From: Larix sibirica
Lineage: Eukaryota > Streptophyta > Pinopsida > Pinales > Pinaceae
Direction: 5' to 3'
DNA length: 21,399 nucleotides
NCBI GenBank assembly: GCA_004151065.3
Contig: NWUY0300038079.1
Coordinates: forward strand, 11,358-32,756
A program made the position numbers and the translations under genes. Positions 7,778 to 16,110 of this stretch are shown piece by piece; positions within the stretch are counted from its first letter, which is position 1, and every line of letters begins with the position of its first letter. The notes beneath the pieces are model-generated. The model did not search any database. It was given only the letters and a program-made list of their open reading frames with translations, and was not told where the DNA came from.

Positions 7778-9396
7778 GAGAAGAGACTCAACAGTTTTTA
7801 ACAGCCTCGAAGACAATTTTGAAGCAAGGAAAATGAGCCCTAACAGTGATCCAAAGGCAGTGTAGGGAATTTTGAACAACAACAATATTGAGGTCCCACT
7901 GCTTTCAAACAGCTCTAGAATAACCCAGAACTCATCCTCTGATTGATGCAAGTACACGATTGAAACCCAAGCCATGATGCTGGAAATCTCAATCTTAACC
8001 TGTATTGGAAGTTGGAACCTCATTTTAAAAGAAACCTCAATTGAACCATTTCAGCATAATATGTTAGACCTTATTATTCTAGTGAGATCATGCTTCTAAT
8101 CTGCCTGTTCCTAGCCCTCTGCAAACATAACAGAATCATACAGCACCAGATGTATAAATGAAGGTAGATTAGTGTACCCCTCTTGCCGCTCATATCTGTG
8201 TAAATATGGCAGATTGCTTATCCAAACGCTCATCAACCAACAAGAACACAAAGCATCAAATCCAAGAATATCCATGGGCTAACACCCAAAGCATCATCGA
8301 CATGTCACACCCACTGAAAATTATGATGAAAAATACCCGTGCAAAAAGGGGGTAACAGAGCCAAAAAAGGCCCGCTTTGCATGGCTTCTTAGTGTAGGAG
8401 GTATACTAGTGGATAGAAGACTAACTTACTTGGGCATGCAAAACCCACATTGTCTGTAGTGTGGGCGACCTAAGACTTTGAAGCATCTTTTTTTGTTTTC
8501 TCCCCTAGCCAGGCCTGCATGGACCTGTGTCCAGACTCCAAACTTTGTCTCACCAATACCTCCCTGCCTCCATTTCATGGAACGCTGCCCTGTTAGAGAT
8601 GATCTCCCTTAGGCTCTTGATTTTCAATACGATTAGTTAGTTCATGTTGATATGCTTTACTTCATTTGGAAGAAACATAAAGATTTTGTTTAATGACAAA
8701 GAGCCTTCTCACACTTTCTCACAACACAATGGTGCCTTGACATGTGCCAATCTGTCATTGCAAATTATTGTGTTAATCGTAAAATATTTGCACGGAAATA
8801 GAACATTTACAATAGCTTTTGAATTTTTGGAGTTGTGCCCCCTATATAGTATATTATGAGTTGGGATGGCCCATCTCAACCCTTGTTCAACATAATGTCA
8901 ATGAGGAGACAGCAAGCCCTACACTATGCAAGCAAGCAGATTGGACAGTGAAGGGAGTGAGATTGTCGATGTCCTCCTGGCCTAGACAAGAATGATAAAA
9001 AAAATTGGCCCTGGCCATTTCAAAAATCCCCAAGTCCCCCGAAAAGGCTGAAAATGGAAGGGATCAACCCTTGGATATTTCCCCCAGTGACTAGATAGGA
9101 TCAGAGCATGGATGATGCTCCCCTCGTGACTGGATGGGACCCTACCCCAATGACCATGAAGACCCTCCTCTTTTCGATATTATTGTCTCATCTGGACTTT
9201 GTTTTACTTGTTACTTGGACATAGTGTATTGTGGCTCTTTGTAGTCAAGGGTTTTGGTACTAACCAGAATACCTTTTGAGGTTTGTTAGTCTTTCGCTAA
9301 TGCTCATGGAGGTTGTGCGTGATGCCCAATTTTTTTGTATTAAGCTTTCCCATGAAGGTTTGCATGTGCAAGCCACCCTTCTTTGTAATAAAGATA
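7778..9396 (+). other. No recognisable gene; 3' part of the nested element interior
   Basis: The 1.6-kb stretch holds only short frames. The minus-strand one at 7772..8023 is hydrophobic and unrecognised. A less AT-rich block runs from about 8860 to 9180. Positions 9180..9396 are T-rich and end TTTGTAATAAAGATATG, which looks like the 3' untranslated end of a retroelement transcript, possibly a LINE tail abutting the right LTR. Confidence 0.4.
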
Positions 9397-9597
9397 TGTA
9401 TATAACATTAATTAATAATCAAAGGAAGCTTTAATGCCAAAAAAATGGTAAATGTAACAGAGGCTTTTTAATGTAAATAAAGTGAAAAGTAAATTAAGTC
9501 ATTTAGTGGTGCACTCTTATATGTTTTAAAAGTTACATTAGCTATGTCCAAATAATCTCATATGGTGCATTTTCTCTCTCTTCAATATTTCGTAACA
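9397..9597 (+). repeat. 3' LTR of the nested element
   Basis: Homologous to 5175..5442 and ends CGTAACA. Its start at TGTATATAAC is estimated, because similarity fades in the first 60 bp. No convincing polypurine tract precedes it. Copia sequence of the outer element resumes right after it. Confidence 0.7.
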
Positions 9598-10150
9598 GTT
9601 TGACTACCAAGTAGAGTTGGGAATATGTCAAGGGCATGTCCCAAAGATGTTCATTGGAAAGCAACAAAGAGAATCCTACAATATCTTAAATGTACACTGC
9701 ACTATGGGCTTGAATATGTGTAGTGTGTTAACTTTAAATAAGTTGGATACACAACAATAGGTAGGAAAGATTACAAAGATAAAAGAAAATCCACCTAATG
9801 TTACTCATTCAAAATGGAATAACGAGTAATTTTGTGGATTAGTAAGTATCCTCAAGTGAGAAAAATAATACTAGGATCAATGAACCTTGTGGAGCAATAT
9901 AGCTAAGGAAGATTCTAGTTGATAAAAATCCTCAACAAACTCAAGCCACACCCCTTGATTGTGATAAAGTATGATTCAACTTGAGTACGACCAGTGTTTC
10001 ATGAAAGAAACAAGCACATTGAGCTACACCATGGTTGCAGCAAAGAGAAGCGTAAAACAAAGATATGGAAGTTGTGTACTATAAAATTCAGAAAAGCATA
10101 GAGTAGGGAAACTTTCAAAAATTTGTGAAATGTTGATATATAAGAGAAAA
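9598..10150 (+). pseudogene. Copia RNase H, decayed 3' end of the outer element
   Basis: Resumes copia pol after the nested element: DVHWKATKRILQYLKCTLHY and GLEYV at 9650..9720 match the family's PHWKA.KRILRYLKGT..YGL block. VGYT then KRKST at about 9745..9795 match GYTDAD.AG..DDRKST. HERNKHIELHH at 10000..10035 matches HGRSKHIE.RHHFIRE. Stops and frameshifts break it throughout. No polypurine tract or matching LTR follows, so the 3' end of the outer element is missing or unrecognisable. Confidence 0.8.
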
Positions 10151-10204
10151 AGATAATCACTAACAAGGGTGCTAGATATGTAAAGCCCATGTACAATCTA
10201 AGTT

Positions 10205-10229
10205 AGACAAGTTTGTAAAAATCTTGTCT
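10205..10229. repeat. Short perfect inverted repeat
   Basis: AGACAAG at 10205..10211 and CTTGTCT at 10223..10229 are separated by 11 AT-rich bases. It lies just beyond the copia RNase H. A transcript would form only a weak hairpin, and no role is assigned. Confidence 0.35.
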
Positions 10230-10289
10230 TCTCATGCGTGTATTGTAATAAATCTAACAATTTCTTCCATAAAAGATGTAATTTTCACT

Positions 10290-10953
10290 GCACGATTATT
10301 TGGTGATCAACATCTCAAACTCCTAGAGAGAAATTTACCTTTAGGATTGAGGCAAATGGATGAGTTGAGAAAGAAAATGCCTTATGAATATATATTAATT
10401 AACCCTTCAAACAACGCATTAGAATAGCAGCATTAGCATTAGCTTTGTTTCTTCAATACAAATCTTATGCCTAGTTGCAAATGAATGTTCAACAAAAGTT
10501 GATCTTTCCTTCTGATTATGCATAATATATGTGGCATGTTCTTATGTCCAAATTGTATCCAGCATCCCTGATGTATATTTTATCAAGAACAGGGGATTGT
10601 GTTGACTCCTTTGTGATGTTTTGCATATACAGTATCTTTTGTAGCATCTAACAACCCTCTGATTGTGTTATGCGAAGCAAAGGTGGATTGATTTGTGTCT
10701 TCCTAAGAGATCTAGTATTTTTTTCAAAAATACATTTTATATAAGGCCTTTGGATCTCGTTATTTTGTTTCCTATTACAATGCCCTTATCAAGCTCTTTA
10801 AAAGGATTTCTTTATTTGCTTTTCGCTATAGCCATTACCTCATAAAACAGCTGACAAATGATCTAGTACAAGTCCCAAATGCCAGCTACTCAGCTCTAAT
10901 GGCTCGTGTCACAAGAATGTTTAGGACACCAAACTTCTAGGATGGATGATGAT
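10290..10953. repeat. Unit A of a large diverged duplication (nature unknown)
   Basis: Matches unit B at 11350..12060 along its length. Shared blocks include TTGGTGAT.CA.AT.TCAAACT, GGCAAATGGATGAGT, AGCATAGCAGCATT-like sequence, GACTCCTTTGTGATGTTTT, TCTAACAACC.TCTG.TTGTG, AGATCTAG, TATAGCCATTA and GATGGATGAT. It has no supported coding frame, terminal repeats or target duplications. The pair could be an unclassified transposon, diverged segmental copies, or pieces of a decayed gene. Confidence 0.7.
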
Positions 10954-11349
10954 GCAACTCTGCATGCATTTCTCTGTCAGTGTGAGTCTTTTTTTATAAA
11001 CTTGCCCCTTTTTCAAGGGAGTACCAATGTCACCAGTGTAACATATTTTGCAGCATTAATTTTTGTAGCAATTCTTAATGCATTATTTTCTTTGATAGTC
11101 ATGCTTGCTTCCACTCTTTCCCATATGTCAGCTTTTATGGTGTTCATTAACATGAGTAGTAGCTTGAACGCTTTTTCAACCATTCCTCCATCTATAAAGC
11201 ATTTCAAGAAAGCCAAGTCTGCAACTTCATCACTCTTGATATCTCAGACAGTTGCATGTCATTTAATATTCTCCTTCCATGAAGGGATGAAATTGTATCC
11301 CTTATACTCATTCCAACATGTCTATATTAAAAGAAGATGGAATTGTCAT
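10954..11349. other. Spacer between duplicated units, short open frames only
   Basis: A 153-codon plus-strand frame (10906..11367) is hydrophobic and unrecognised. The minus strand across it reads SDEVADLAFLKCFIDGGMVEKAF in parts, faintly like a pentatricopeptide repeat, and then stops. Neither frame is convincing; the minus-strand reading could be a gene fragment. Confidence 0.25.
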
Positions 11350-12060
11350 TGTGTGGGTTTTTGGTGATTCACATTTCAAACTTCTAAAGCAAAGTTCATC
11401 TTCAGGAATCGGGCAAATGGATGAGTAAAGAAATAGAACACCTTCAAGCCACACGTTAGCATAGCAGCATTGGCTTGGCATGGAAGCCTGCCCATGAGGA
11501 TTAATTTCATTTCTTCAAGGTTTGAATAATTGGCTTCCACATATCCCTTATTTTCAACCAGTCTTCCATGTTCAAATTATTGCTAAACTTCTCGATCTCC
11601 ATCATTTCTCTGACACATCTTTTGGAATAATTGTTAACAATCACAATCACAATTGCAACTGATTTCACCACTATATTTTGCCACAAGAATAGCAGATGGT
11701 GTAGACTGTAGACTCCTTTGTGATGTTTTTGCATTTACCTTATCTTTTAGAGTCTAACAACCTTCTGGTTGTGTTATGTGGGGGGCAAAGGCAACACTGA
11801 TTTGTTTCTTCTTGAAAGATCTAGCAATTTTGTCAATAATATCTTGTATATAAGGTAGGGTTATCATAGGCCTAGATCTCATTATTTTGTTGCCTATTAT
11901 CAAGCCCTTCTCAAGCTCTTCGAAAAGCTCTTTAATTGTGTTTCACTATAGCCATTATCTTTGTTGACAAAAGATCTAGTTCAGGAACCAACTATCTGAG
12001 ATTTCGATGACTCAAGTAACAATAGTGTTTAGGGTACTAAGCTTTTAAGATGGATGATAA
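11350..12060. repeat. Unit B of the large diverged duplication
   Basis: About 1.1 kb downstream of unit A and in the same orientation. It has an extra stretch of about 130 bp (near 11530..11670) that unit A lacks or has lost. Similarity is easily visible but far from identical, so the duplication is old. Confidence 0.7.
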
Positions 12061-12262
12061 ACTTGGTGAGCCAGATACGCATCTACTTTCTCGAAAATTA
12101 GGACATCCGAGAAACATAGACCATTAAATTCTTTAACTTACATTGTGAATTTTGTGTTCTAATTGAAAGCTCAGATGTGTGAAAAACTCATCCAAACACT
12201 GCTTTTTGTGCAGCCACTTTATGTTGGTATCGTCAACAAAACCTTATACAAATCGTTTTCAG

Positions 12263-12518
12263 TGAGAAGGTGTCGACGACTCGATGGCACTCTTTGCAAG
12301 GGAAGCAAAGAAAGTGATCATTAGTTGAATTGGGGGATTTGGGGGCTCCGGCTCCAACAAAATAGATGAAACCTTTTTTCCTATCATTGGAGGAACTGCA
12401 TCAAGAATTTACTGTCAGGTTCAAGAGATGACCAATAATCTCCAATTGGGTTCTCTTGGACCTAATGAACAATGCAAGGTTATCCACGTTCCCTTGGAAA
12501 TTCAAAGAGACATTTCAG
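12263..12518 (+). pseudogene. Exon-like block, copy 1, gene unknown
   Basis: Preceded by a splice-acceptor-like TCGTTTTCAG (to 12262) and followed by a donor-like TTTCAG|GTATCC (GT at 12519). It is homologous to copy 2 at 12818..13055. Relative to copy 2 it keeps about 12 extra bases, so its reading is IYCQVQEMTNNLQLGSLGPN where copy 2 has IYSTTNNLQLG. An early TAG and frame differences break the 5' part of this copy. The reading frame does not suggest any family I can name. Confidence 0.45.
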
Positions 12519-12691
12519 GTATCCAAATGTAAATACAAGTGAGTGTGAATGTCGTGGAACGAGATAAATTCATGAATTATATGAGAATAAAGAAATGGAA
12601 GACTTTCTTCCAAAAGATTCCACACCTGACATTTGCTCCTATCACTTCAAAAAAGGGGTGATTGGTCTCTTTTCTAAAGGGGGATTTGGGT

Positions 12692-12845
12692 ATCAATGGG
12701 AAGGTGTTGATGGCACTCTTTGCAAGGGAAGCAAAGAAAGTGATCAATGGGAAGGTGTCGATGGCATTCTTTGCAAGGGAAGGTGTCGATACACCTTATA
12801 CACCACTTCGGTTTCAGTGGGAAGGTGTCAATGGCACTCTTTGCA
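12692..12845 (+). repeat. About 50-bp minisatellite-like repeats at the exon edge
   Basis: The block ATCAATGGGAAGGTGT(T/C)GATGGCA followed by TTCTTTGCAAGGGAAG-like sequence starts at 12692 and 12742, with a truncated copy at 12777 and a fourth version at 12815. The fourth copy runs into the exon-like block, so the array appears to have grown by repeated duplication of that exon's 5' end. Confidence 0.75.
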
Positions 12846-13055
12846 GGGGAAGCAAAGAAAAGAGATCATTAGTTGAATTGGAGGATTTGGGGGCTCCTGC
12901 TCCAACAAAAGAAATGAAACATTTTTTTCCTATCATTGGAGGAACTGCATCAAGAATTTACAGTACGACCAATAATCTGCAATTGGGTTCTCTTGGACCT
13001 AATGAACAAAGCAAGGTTATCCACGTTCTCTTGGAAATTCAAAGAGACGTTTCAG
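12818..13055 (+). pseudogene. Exon-like block, copy 2, gene unknown
   Basis: An acceptor-like CGGTTTCAG ends at 12817 and a donor-like TTTCAG|GTATCC starts its GT at 13056. Between them the frame is fully open (79 codons plus one base) and reads RSLVELEDLGAPAPTKEM, then HFFPIIGGTASRIY and KVIHVLLEIQRDVS. The conserved-looking residues and splice borders suggest an exon of a real plant gene captured or duplicated here. I do not recognise the protein. Its flanks, including TTTGCTCCTATCACTTC, are duplicated too (12631 and 13121). Confidence 0.45.
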
Positions 13056-13165
13056 GTATCCAAATGTAAATACAAATGAGTGTGAATGGGAGATTTTCTT
13101 TCAAAATATTCCACACGAGACATTTGCTCCTATCACTTCAAAAAAGGGGTGATTGGTCTCTTTTC

Positions 13166-14165
13166 CCTCTTTTAATAGTTTTCTCAAAATATTTGTTTAG
13201 TAGGAAAGACAATCTACTCGTGAATGATCATAATCCTCTGGAAGACCATCCATATCTGTTAATTATGTTGCTCTAGTCCCCATTTTGCTATATGAGAAGC
13301 CATGGTTCTGTACATTTTTGCAATTTCCTTGCTAGTATGAACAACCCTTACCAACAAGAAAAAAGGTAGGTTTGGGTTGAAGGTGTATTCCATGGAGTCA
13401 CCAAAGAGCCTCACTCAAAAGATGTGACTGTATGAGAAGCTCCAGGGTGAGCTCCATTCTTATGCTTCAATCCATTTGTTGGAATTCCTAATTATATAAC
13501 TAGTCTACCTTTTCCGAAAAATAATAATTAGAGAATCAACATTGAAAATGGAATGAAGTATGAACTAAAAATTGGAGTGCATCGATCCTAAAAGATTGGC
13601 ATAGTTTGGATGTGCAACTGATAAGTAATTTACATTATATGTGGTTGTATATTTTTATTATCTCAATCAAATGAATAAACAGAGATGCTGAAAACCTTTG
13701 TATACTAGTATACTAGTATATGTCACACTTAGTCAAATTTTATACAGTATTATGTCATAGAACCAATTCTAAAACAGATGCACCAAACACCATCTAAATT
13801 ATTCAAAAAGACCGAGATGCAAATTCTATTTCTTTGGGTAGATACTATGCAGGAGATAAACTAGTATAGTATCCAAATTTAAAATAAATAAAAACAAATG
13901 TGACACATAGAATGTTTCTGAAACAAAACATGGAAGTGCAAGTACTAATGACAGTGCAATTTAACATCTGAGTCTGATAATGCACACACTTCTACAAACA
14001 TATATATACACATATATACATACATTTTTATTGGAACCAAAAAAGAGATGAACGAACAGAAATTCAGGGCTCCGTCTAAATCTTTCAATGATGCAAAGGC
14101 ATGTATCTTGAAACTAAAAATTATAATTCTGAGTGTTGCAGATTTTTGAAAGAGGGGCTCACTAC
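13166..14165 (-). other. AT-rich intron DNA of the LARP6-like gene, no further exon seen
   Basis: From the splice donor leftward I see no La-motif or RRM exon on the minus strand. The stretch has a TATACTAGTATACTAGTATA palindromic run near 13706..13727 and an AT/CA microsatellite at about 14000..14027. Only short chance frames are present. Confidence 0.5.
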
Positions 14166-14168
14166 CTG
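14164..14168 (-). other. 5' splice donor of LARP6-like intron 1
   Basis: On the minus strand the sequence reads ACAG|GTAGTGAG, a good plant donor. The protein match ends exactly here: after the Gln of KIVRQ the reading becomes VVSPSFKNLQ, unlike the expected E-Y-Y-F-S-D continuation, and meets a stop after 14 codons. Confidence 0.8.
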
Positions 14169-14852
14169 TCTAACAATTTTCTGTCTGAGCTCTTCAGTAA
14201 GAACACCGCCCTTAGCCGAAGTACTGGAAGCAGCATTCCCAATGTTCTCTGCATCAGAAGCCTCGTGTTCAACATAATACTCAACCAACCCCCCACCCGG
14301 GGAATAGTGTGGGGAAGAACCAAGGGCAAGAGGCCTGGTGGCTGAAATACAAGCCTGACCCACTTGAGCAGGGGATGCAGGGAACTGAACAGGCATTCTG
14401 GGAGAACCTGTTGAATACACCTGGAGGGCCTGTGGGCGGGGGCTCTGGGGAATCATGAGCCGTGGCAAGGGCTGAGAAACAACGGGTCGGCTCTGTTGAG
14501 GTTGCAGCATGGGGGGCGTTGTGGGTACCTGCAAGGGAGACAAGGGTCCTCTCGGAATGAACTCTGGAGCCTTTGCATTGAGTTTGCTGGCTGTAAAACC
14601 CTTGCTCACAGAAGACCCACATGGGGATCCATCGATTTTCTTGGCCTCTTCACCGCCATTGATCTTGGAATCCCCTGCAGGACTGTCCCTATCATTATCT
14701 TCCACGGATCCTGAAGTTTCGGGCTCCATATCAGCATGATCATGATGTGGGCGTTGTTCTTGTTGTGGTGGTGTCTGTGGGTAGTTGTATTCTTGGGCTG
14801 AATCCAATTGCAGTAAGTACTCATGAGCATTCCAGGGAGGCTGTTGTGCCAT
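14166..14852 (-). CDS. La-related protein 6 (LARP6b/6c-like), first coding exon with PAM2 motif
   Basis: Codes for 229 residues from ATG 14852 in a strong context (ACCACCATGG). The upstream in-frame TTG is not used as a start. Residues 89..100 read SKLNAKAPEFIP, a perfect PAM2 motif (SxLNxxAxxFxP), which binds the MLLE domain of cytoplasmic poly(A)-binding protein. Residues 1..88 are Gln-, His- and acid-rich, and 101..190 are Pro/Ser/Gln-rich and probably disordered. Residues 218..229 (LTEELRQKIVRQ) match the first helix of the La motif, which binds RNA 3' ends or structured RNA. A PAM2 motif ahead of the La motif is characteristic of plant LARP6b and LARP6c, RNA-binding proteins linked to mRNA storage and translation. 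The exon ends in phase 0 at CAG|GTAGTG (GT at 14165..14164). The rest of the La motif, RRM-like domain and C-terminal LSA motif are not found in the window. Confidence 0.85.
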
Positions 14853-14938
14853 GGTGGTTATGTGCTGTTTCTGTAACAAGATAGCTTGAGGTGATATACT
14901 TAATGAATATACCTCTTCCTCCTTCTCTTCTTCTTCGC

Positions 14939-14980
14939 CTATGGATTACTGCGGTTCATCTCCTTCTCCTTGGCAGCCAT
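14939..14980 (-). promoter_or_regulatory. Upstream ORF of 13 codons before the LARP6-like start
   Basis: ATG at 14980 with G at +4 (TTTAATGGC), reading MAAKEKEMNRSNP and a TAG at 14941..14939. It ends 86 bp before the main ATG. A second in-frame ATG (14959) lies within it. If it is in the mature leader it could limit translation of the main frame. Confidence 0.4.
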
Positions 14981-15012
14981 TAAAGACCCACCAGAGCACT
15001 GAAGGAGAACAT
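14980..15012 (-). promoter_or_regulatory. Second upstream ORF of 10 codons, overlapping the first
   Basis: ATG at 15012 reads MFSFSALVGL and stops with TAA at 14982..14980. The final A of this stop is the first base of the next uORF's ATG (TAATG), so the two are coupled stop-to-start. Whether the transcript begins far enough upstream to include it is unknown. Confidence 0.35.
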
Positions 15013-15150
15013 GGAAGAAATTAAAAAACAGTGCGTGCAATTGCAATCTGCTCTCTGCTTGAGGCCCGATGACCAGCCTTCCCCTCTCTTCCCCTCCCTT
15101 TGCAATTCTTTGTCTATTTTCCTCTACTTTGGGTTGCTGTTTTAAAGACT

Positions 15151-15964
15151 AACCAAATCATTCAATTGTTGGGAAAACGGCTAATCTTGAGTAAATCTCT
15201 GTAACGGTCTGAATTTTCAAGGTTTTTTTAGGTTTTAAGGGGAATTTTTGCCAATTTAGTGGATCTTTTATTTTCAATTGAATAATCCTTCATCCTCTTG
15301 ACTTAGAATTATAGCAGAATTATAGCATTGGATCTGTTGTTTTTCTTGCTCGTAGGCATCGATCCTTTCCAGTTTTTTCAGGCCTCGGTTGAGTTTTGAG
15401 TTTTCTTTGCCATGTCAAGAGTATCCCGTGAAAGATTGTAATCGTACCCGTCATGCGGTGTCCATTTTTCATTTCTTGTAGGTAGTCGCCCTTTGATTCC
15501 GTAACTAATAGAATCTCAACTTTTCAGAGCTTTCATCATTTTCTTGATGAATTTATTTCGTTTTCGCAATAATATTTAATAAGTATATGAAGGCTAGTAT
15601 TTGGTTGAACAAACAACATTCATTTTGGATTTTCGCCTATGCCCACCAATAACCGTTTTTGTTTGTCAACTATGGTTGAAATTAGTTATGCAGCATTCAT
15701 CAAACAAAGGACAAATTTAAACCTGCCATCAGAAGGCTCGTGGGTCCCAAATTTATTTTATTGAATCTGCTTTAAATTGACCAATAAAAAACAACATAGA
15801 ATGGATAAAGGCTTTAATGTGGACCCAACTTGATTTTCTAGGATAAAGGTGGGGTTTTTAAGATTGAATAATAGTAGTCATGACTTAAATATTAAATCAA
15901 GGAAGGCCTTAATGTAAACTTAAAACCATAATTATGTTGTTAATCTTCCCATTAATATTCTTAA
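15151..15964. other. Intergenic AT-rich DNA, no gene seen
   Basis: No frame of note on either strand and no recognised transposon domain. The region lies upstream of the LARP6-like gene and may contain distal promoter sequence. Confidence 0.5.
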
Positions 15965-16110
15965 AGTGTAAGTGAACTTTTAACCATTGAGTAAAGCTTT
16001 TAAAGTATAATTGAGTTTTTAGTCACTTGTATGGTATAATTGAGTTTTTAGTCGATTGTATAATTGAGCTTTTTATTTTCCAAGTAAGATTTTTAGAGTG
16101 TAATTAAGCT
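15965..16110 (+). repeat. Small degenerate tandem array, GTATAATTGAGTTTTTAGTC unit
   Basis: The clearest copies begin at 16005, 16034 and 16058, with weaker copies around 15965 (AGTGTAAGTGAACTTTTAAC) and 16097 (GAGTGTAATTAAGCTT). Spacing is 24 to 40 bp. It is local slippage-type repetition in AT-rich DNA. Confidence 0.6.

Larger units (their letters stand above)
5175..9597 (+). mobile_element. Nested LTR retroelement with an atypical GC-rich interior
   Basis: Homologous direct repeats at 5175..5442 and 9397..9597 flank 3.95 kb. The left one starts TGTTATAG and the right one ends CGTAACA, giving a TGTTA...TAACA terminal pair. A tRNA-iMet-like primer site follows the left repeat. The shared CAGTTTG at both junctions (5170..5176 and 9596..9602) fits a GTTTG target duplication with a small loss at the left edge. 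The copia reverse transcriptase stops at the left junction and copia RNase H starts at the right, so this is an insertion. The interior lacks recognisable gag, integrase and reverse transcriptase. Instead it has an RNase H frame (5801..6262), an unidentified coiled-coil frame (6702..7280) and non-coding DNA. It may be a large non-autonomous (LARD-like) element or one filled by further insertions. Confidence 0.7.
1..10150 (+). mobile_element. Decayed Ty1/copia retrotransposon, rearranged and split by two later insertions
   Basis: Copia-type pol pieces occur in the expected order on the plus strand: GAG-pre-integrase, integrase, reverse transcriptase, RNase H. They follow an LTR-like region and a primer-binding-site-like sequence. 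Every domain is broken by stops and frameshifts, so the element is dead. Gag and protease are missing, and the sequence passes from the primer site almost directly into integrase. No 3' LTR matching positions 1..1027 was found after the RNase H. The pol frame is cut by a GC-rich retroposon (2813..4340) and by a second LTR element (5175..9597). Copia pol sequence resumes on the far side of each. The outer element must therefore be the oldest of the three. Its right limit is approximate. Confidence 0.85.
12619..13163 (+). repeat. Duplicated flank of the exon-like blocks
   Basis: The sequence at 12619..12673 (TCCACACCTGACATTTGCTC through GGGGTGATTGGTCTCTTTT) recurs at 13110..13163 with very few changes. 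Each copy follows an exon-like block at a similar distance. The larger repeating unit therefore consists of exon block plus downstream flank, with a period near 500..550 bp, much better conserved than the 10290..12060 duplication. Confidence 0.75.
14853..15150 (-). promoter_or_regulatory. 5' UTR and proximal promoter of the LARP6-like gene
   Basis: Upstream of the start codon the minus strand is GA-rich in two tracts (about 14911..14940 and 15076..15108), common in leaders and TATA-poor promoters of plant housekeeping genes. No clear TATA box at a suitable distance was found. A TTTAAAAC near 15141..15148 is a weak candidate. Two overlapping upstream ORFs lie in the tract. The transcription start cannot be placed from sequence. 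Confidence 0.45.

Noticed and set aside
7772-8023. 83-codon minus-strand frame that looks membrane-like
   Set aside because: No start context, splice signal or family resemblance; it lies inside a retroelement interior.
10906-11367. 153-codon plus-strand open frame, hydrophobic
   Set aside because: It crosses the end of duplicated unit A, has no homologous frame in unit B, and no recognisable domain; it is probably chance in AT-rich DNA or the antisense of a gene fragment.
13706-13727. TATACTAGTATACTAGTATA palindromic stretch
   Set aside because: Simple AT-rich self-complementary repeat; no sign of a transposon end or binding site.
14281-14830. Several open frames on both strands overlapping the LARP6-like exon
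   Set aside because: They are shadows caused by the Pro/Gln/Ser-rich codon usage of the real exon, which carries the PAM2 motif, a strong start context and a splice donor.
14892-14912. TATATTCATTAAGTATATC on the minus strand as TATA box of the LARP6-like gene
   Set aside because: It is only about 50 bp from the ATG and lies downstream of the GA-rich leader, so it would leave an improbably short 5' UTR.
14853-14912. A short 5' UTR intron ending at TTGTTACAG before the LARP6-like start
   Set aside because: The acceptor looks acceptable, but the nearest donor-like GTATATTC would give an intron of only about 45 bp, too short for plants.
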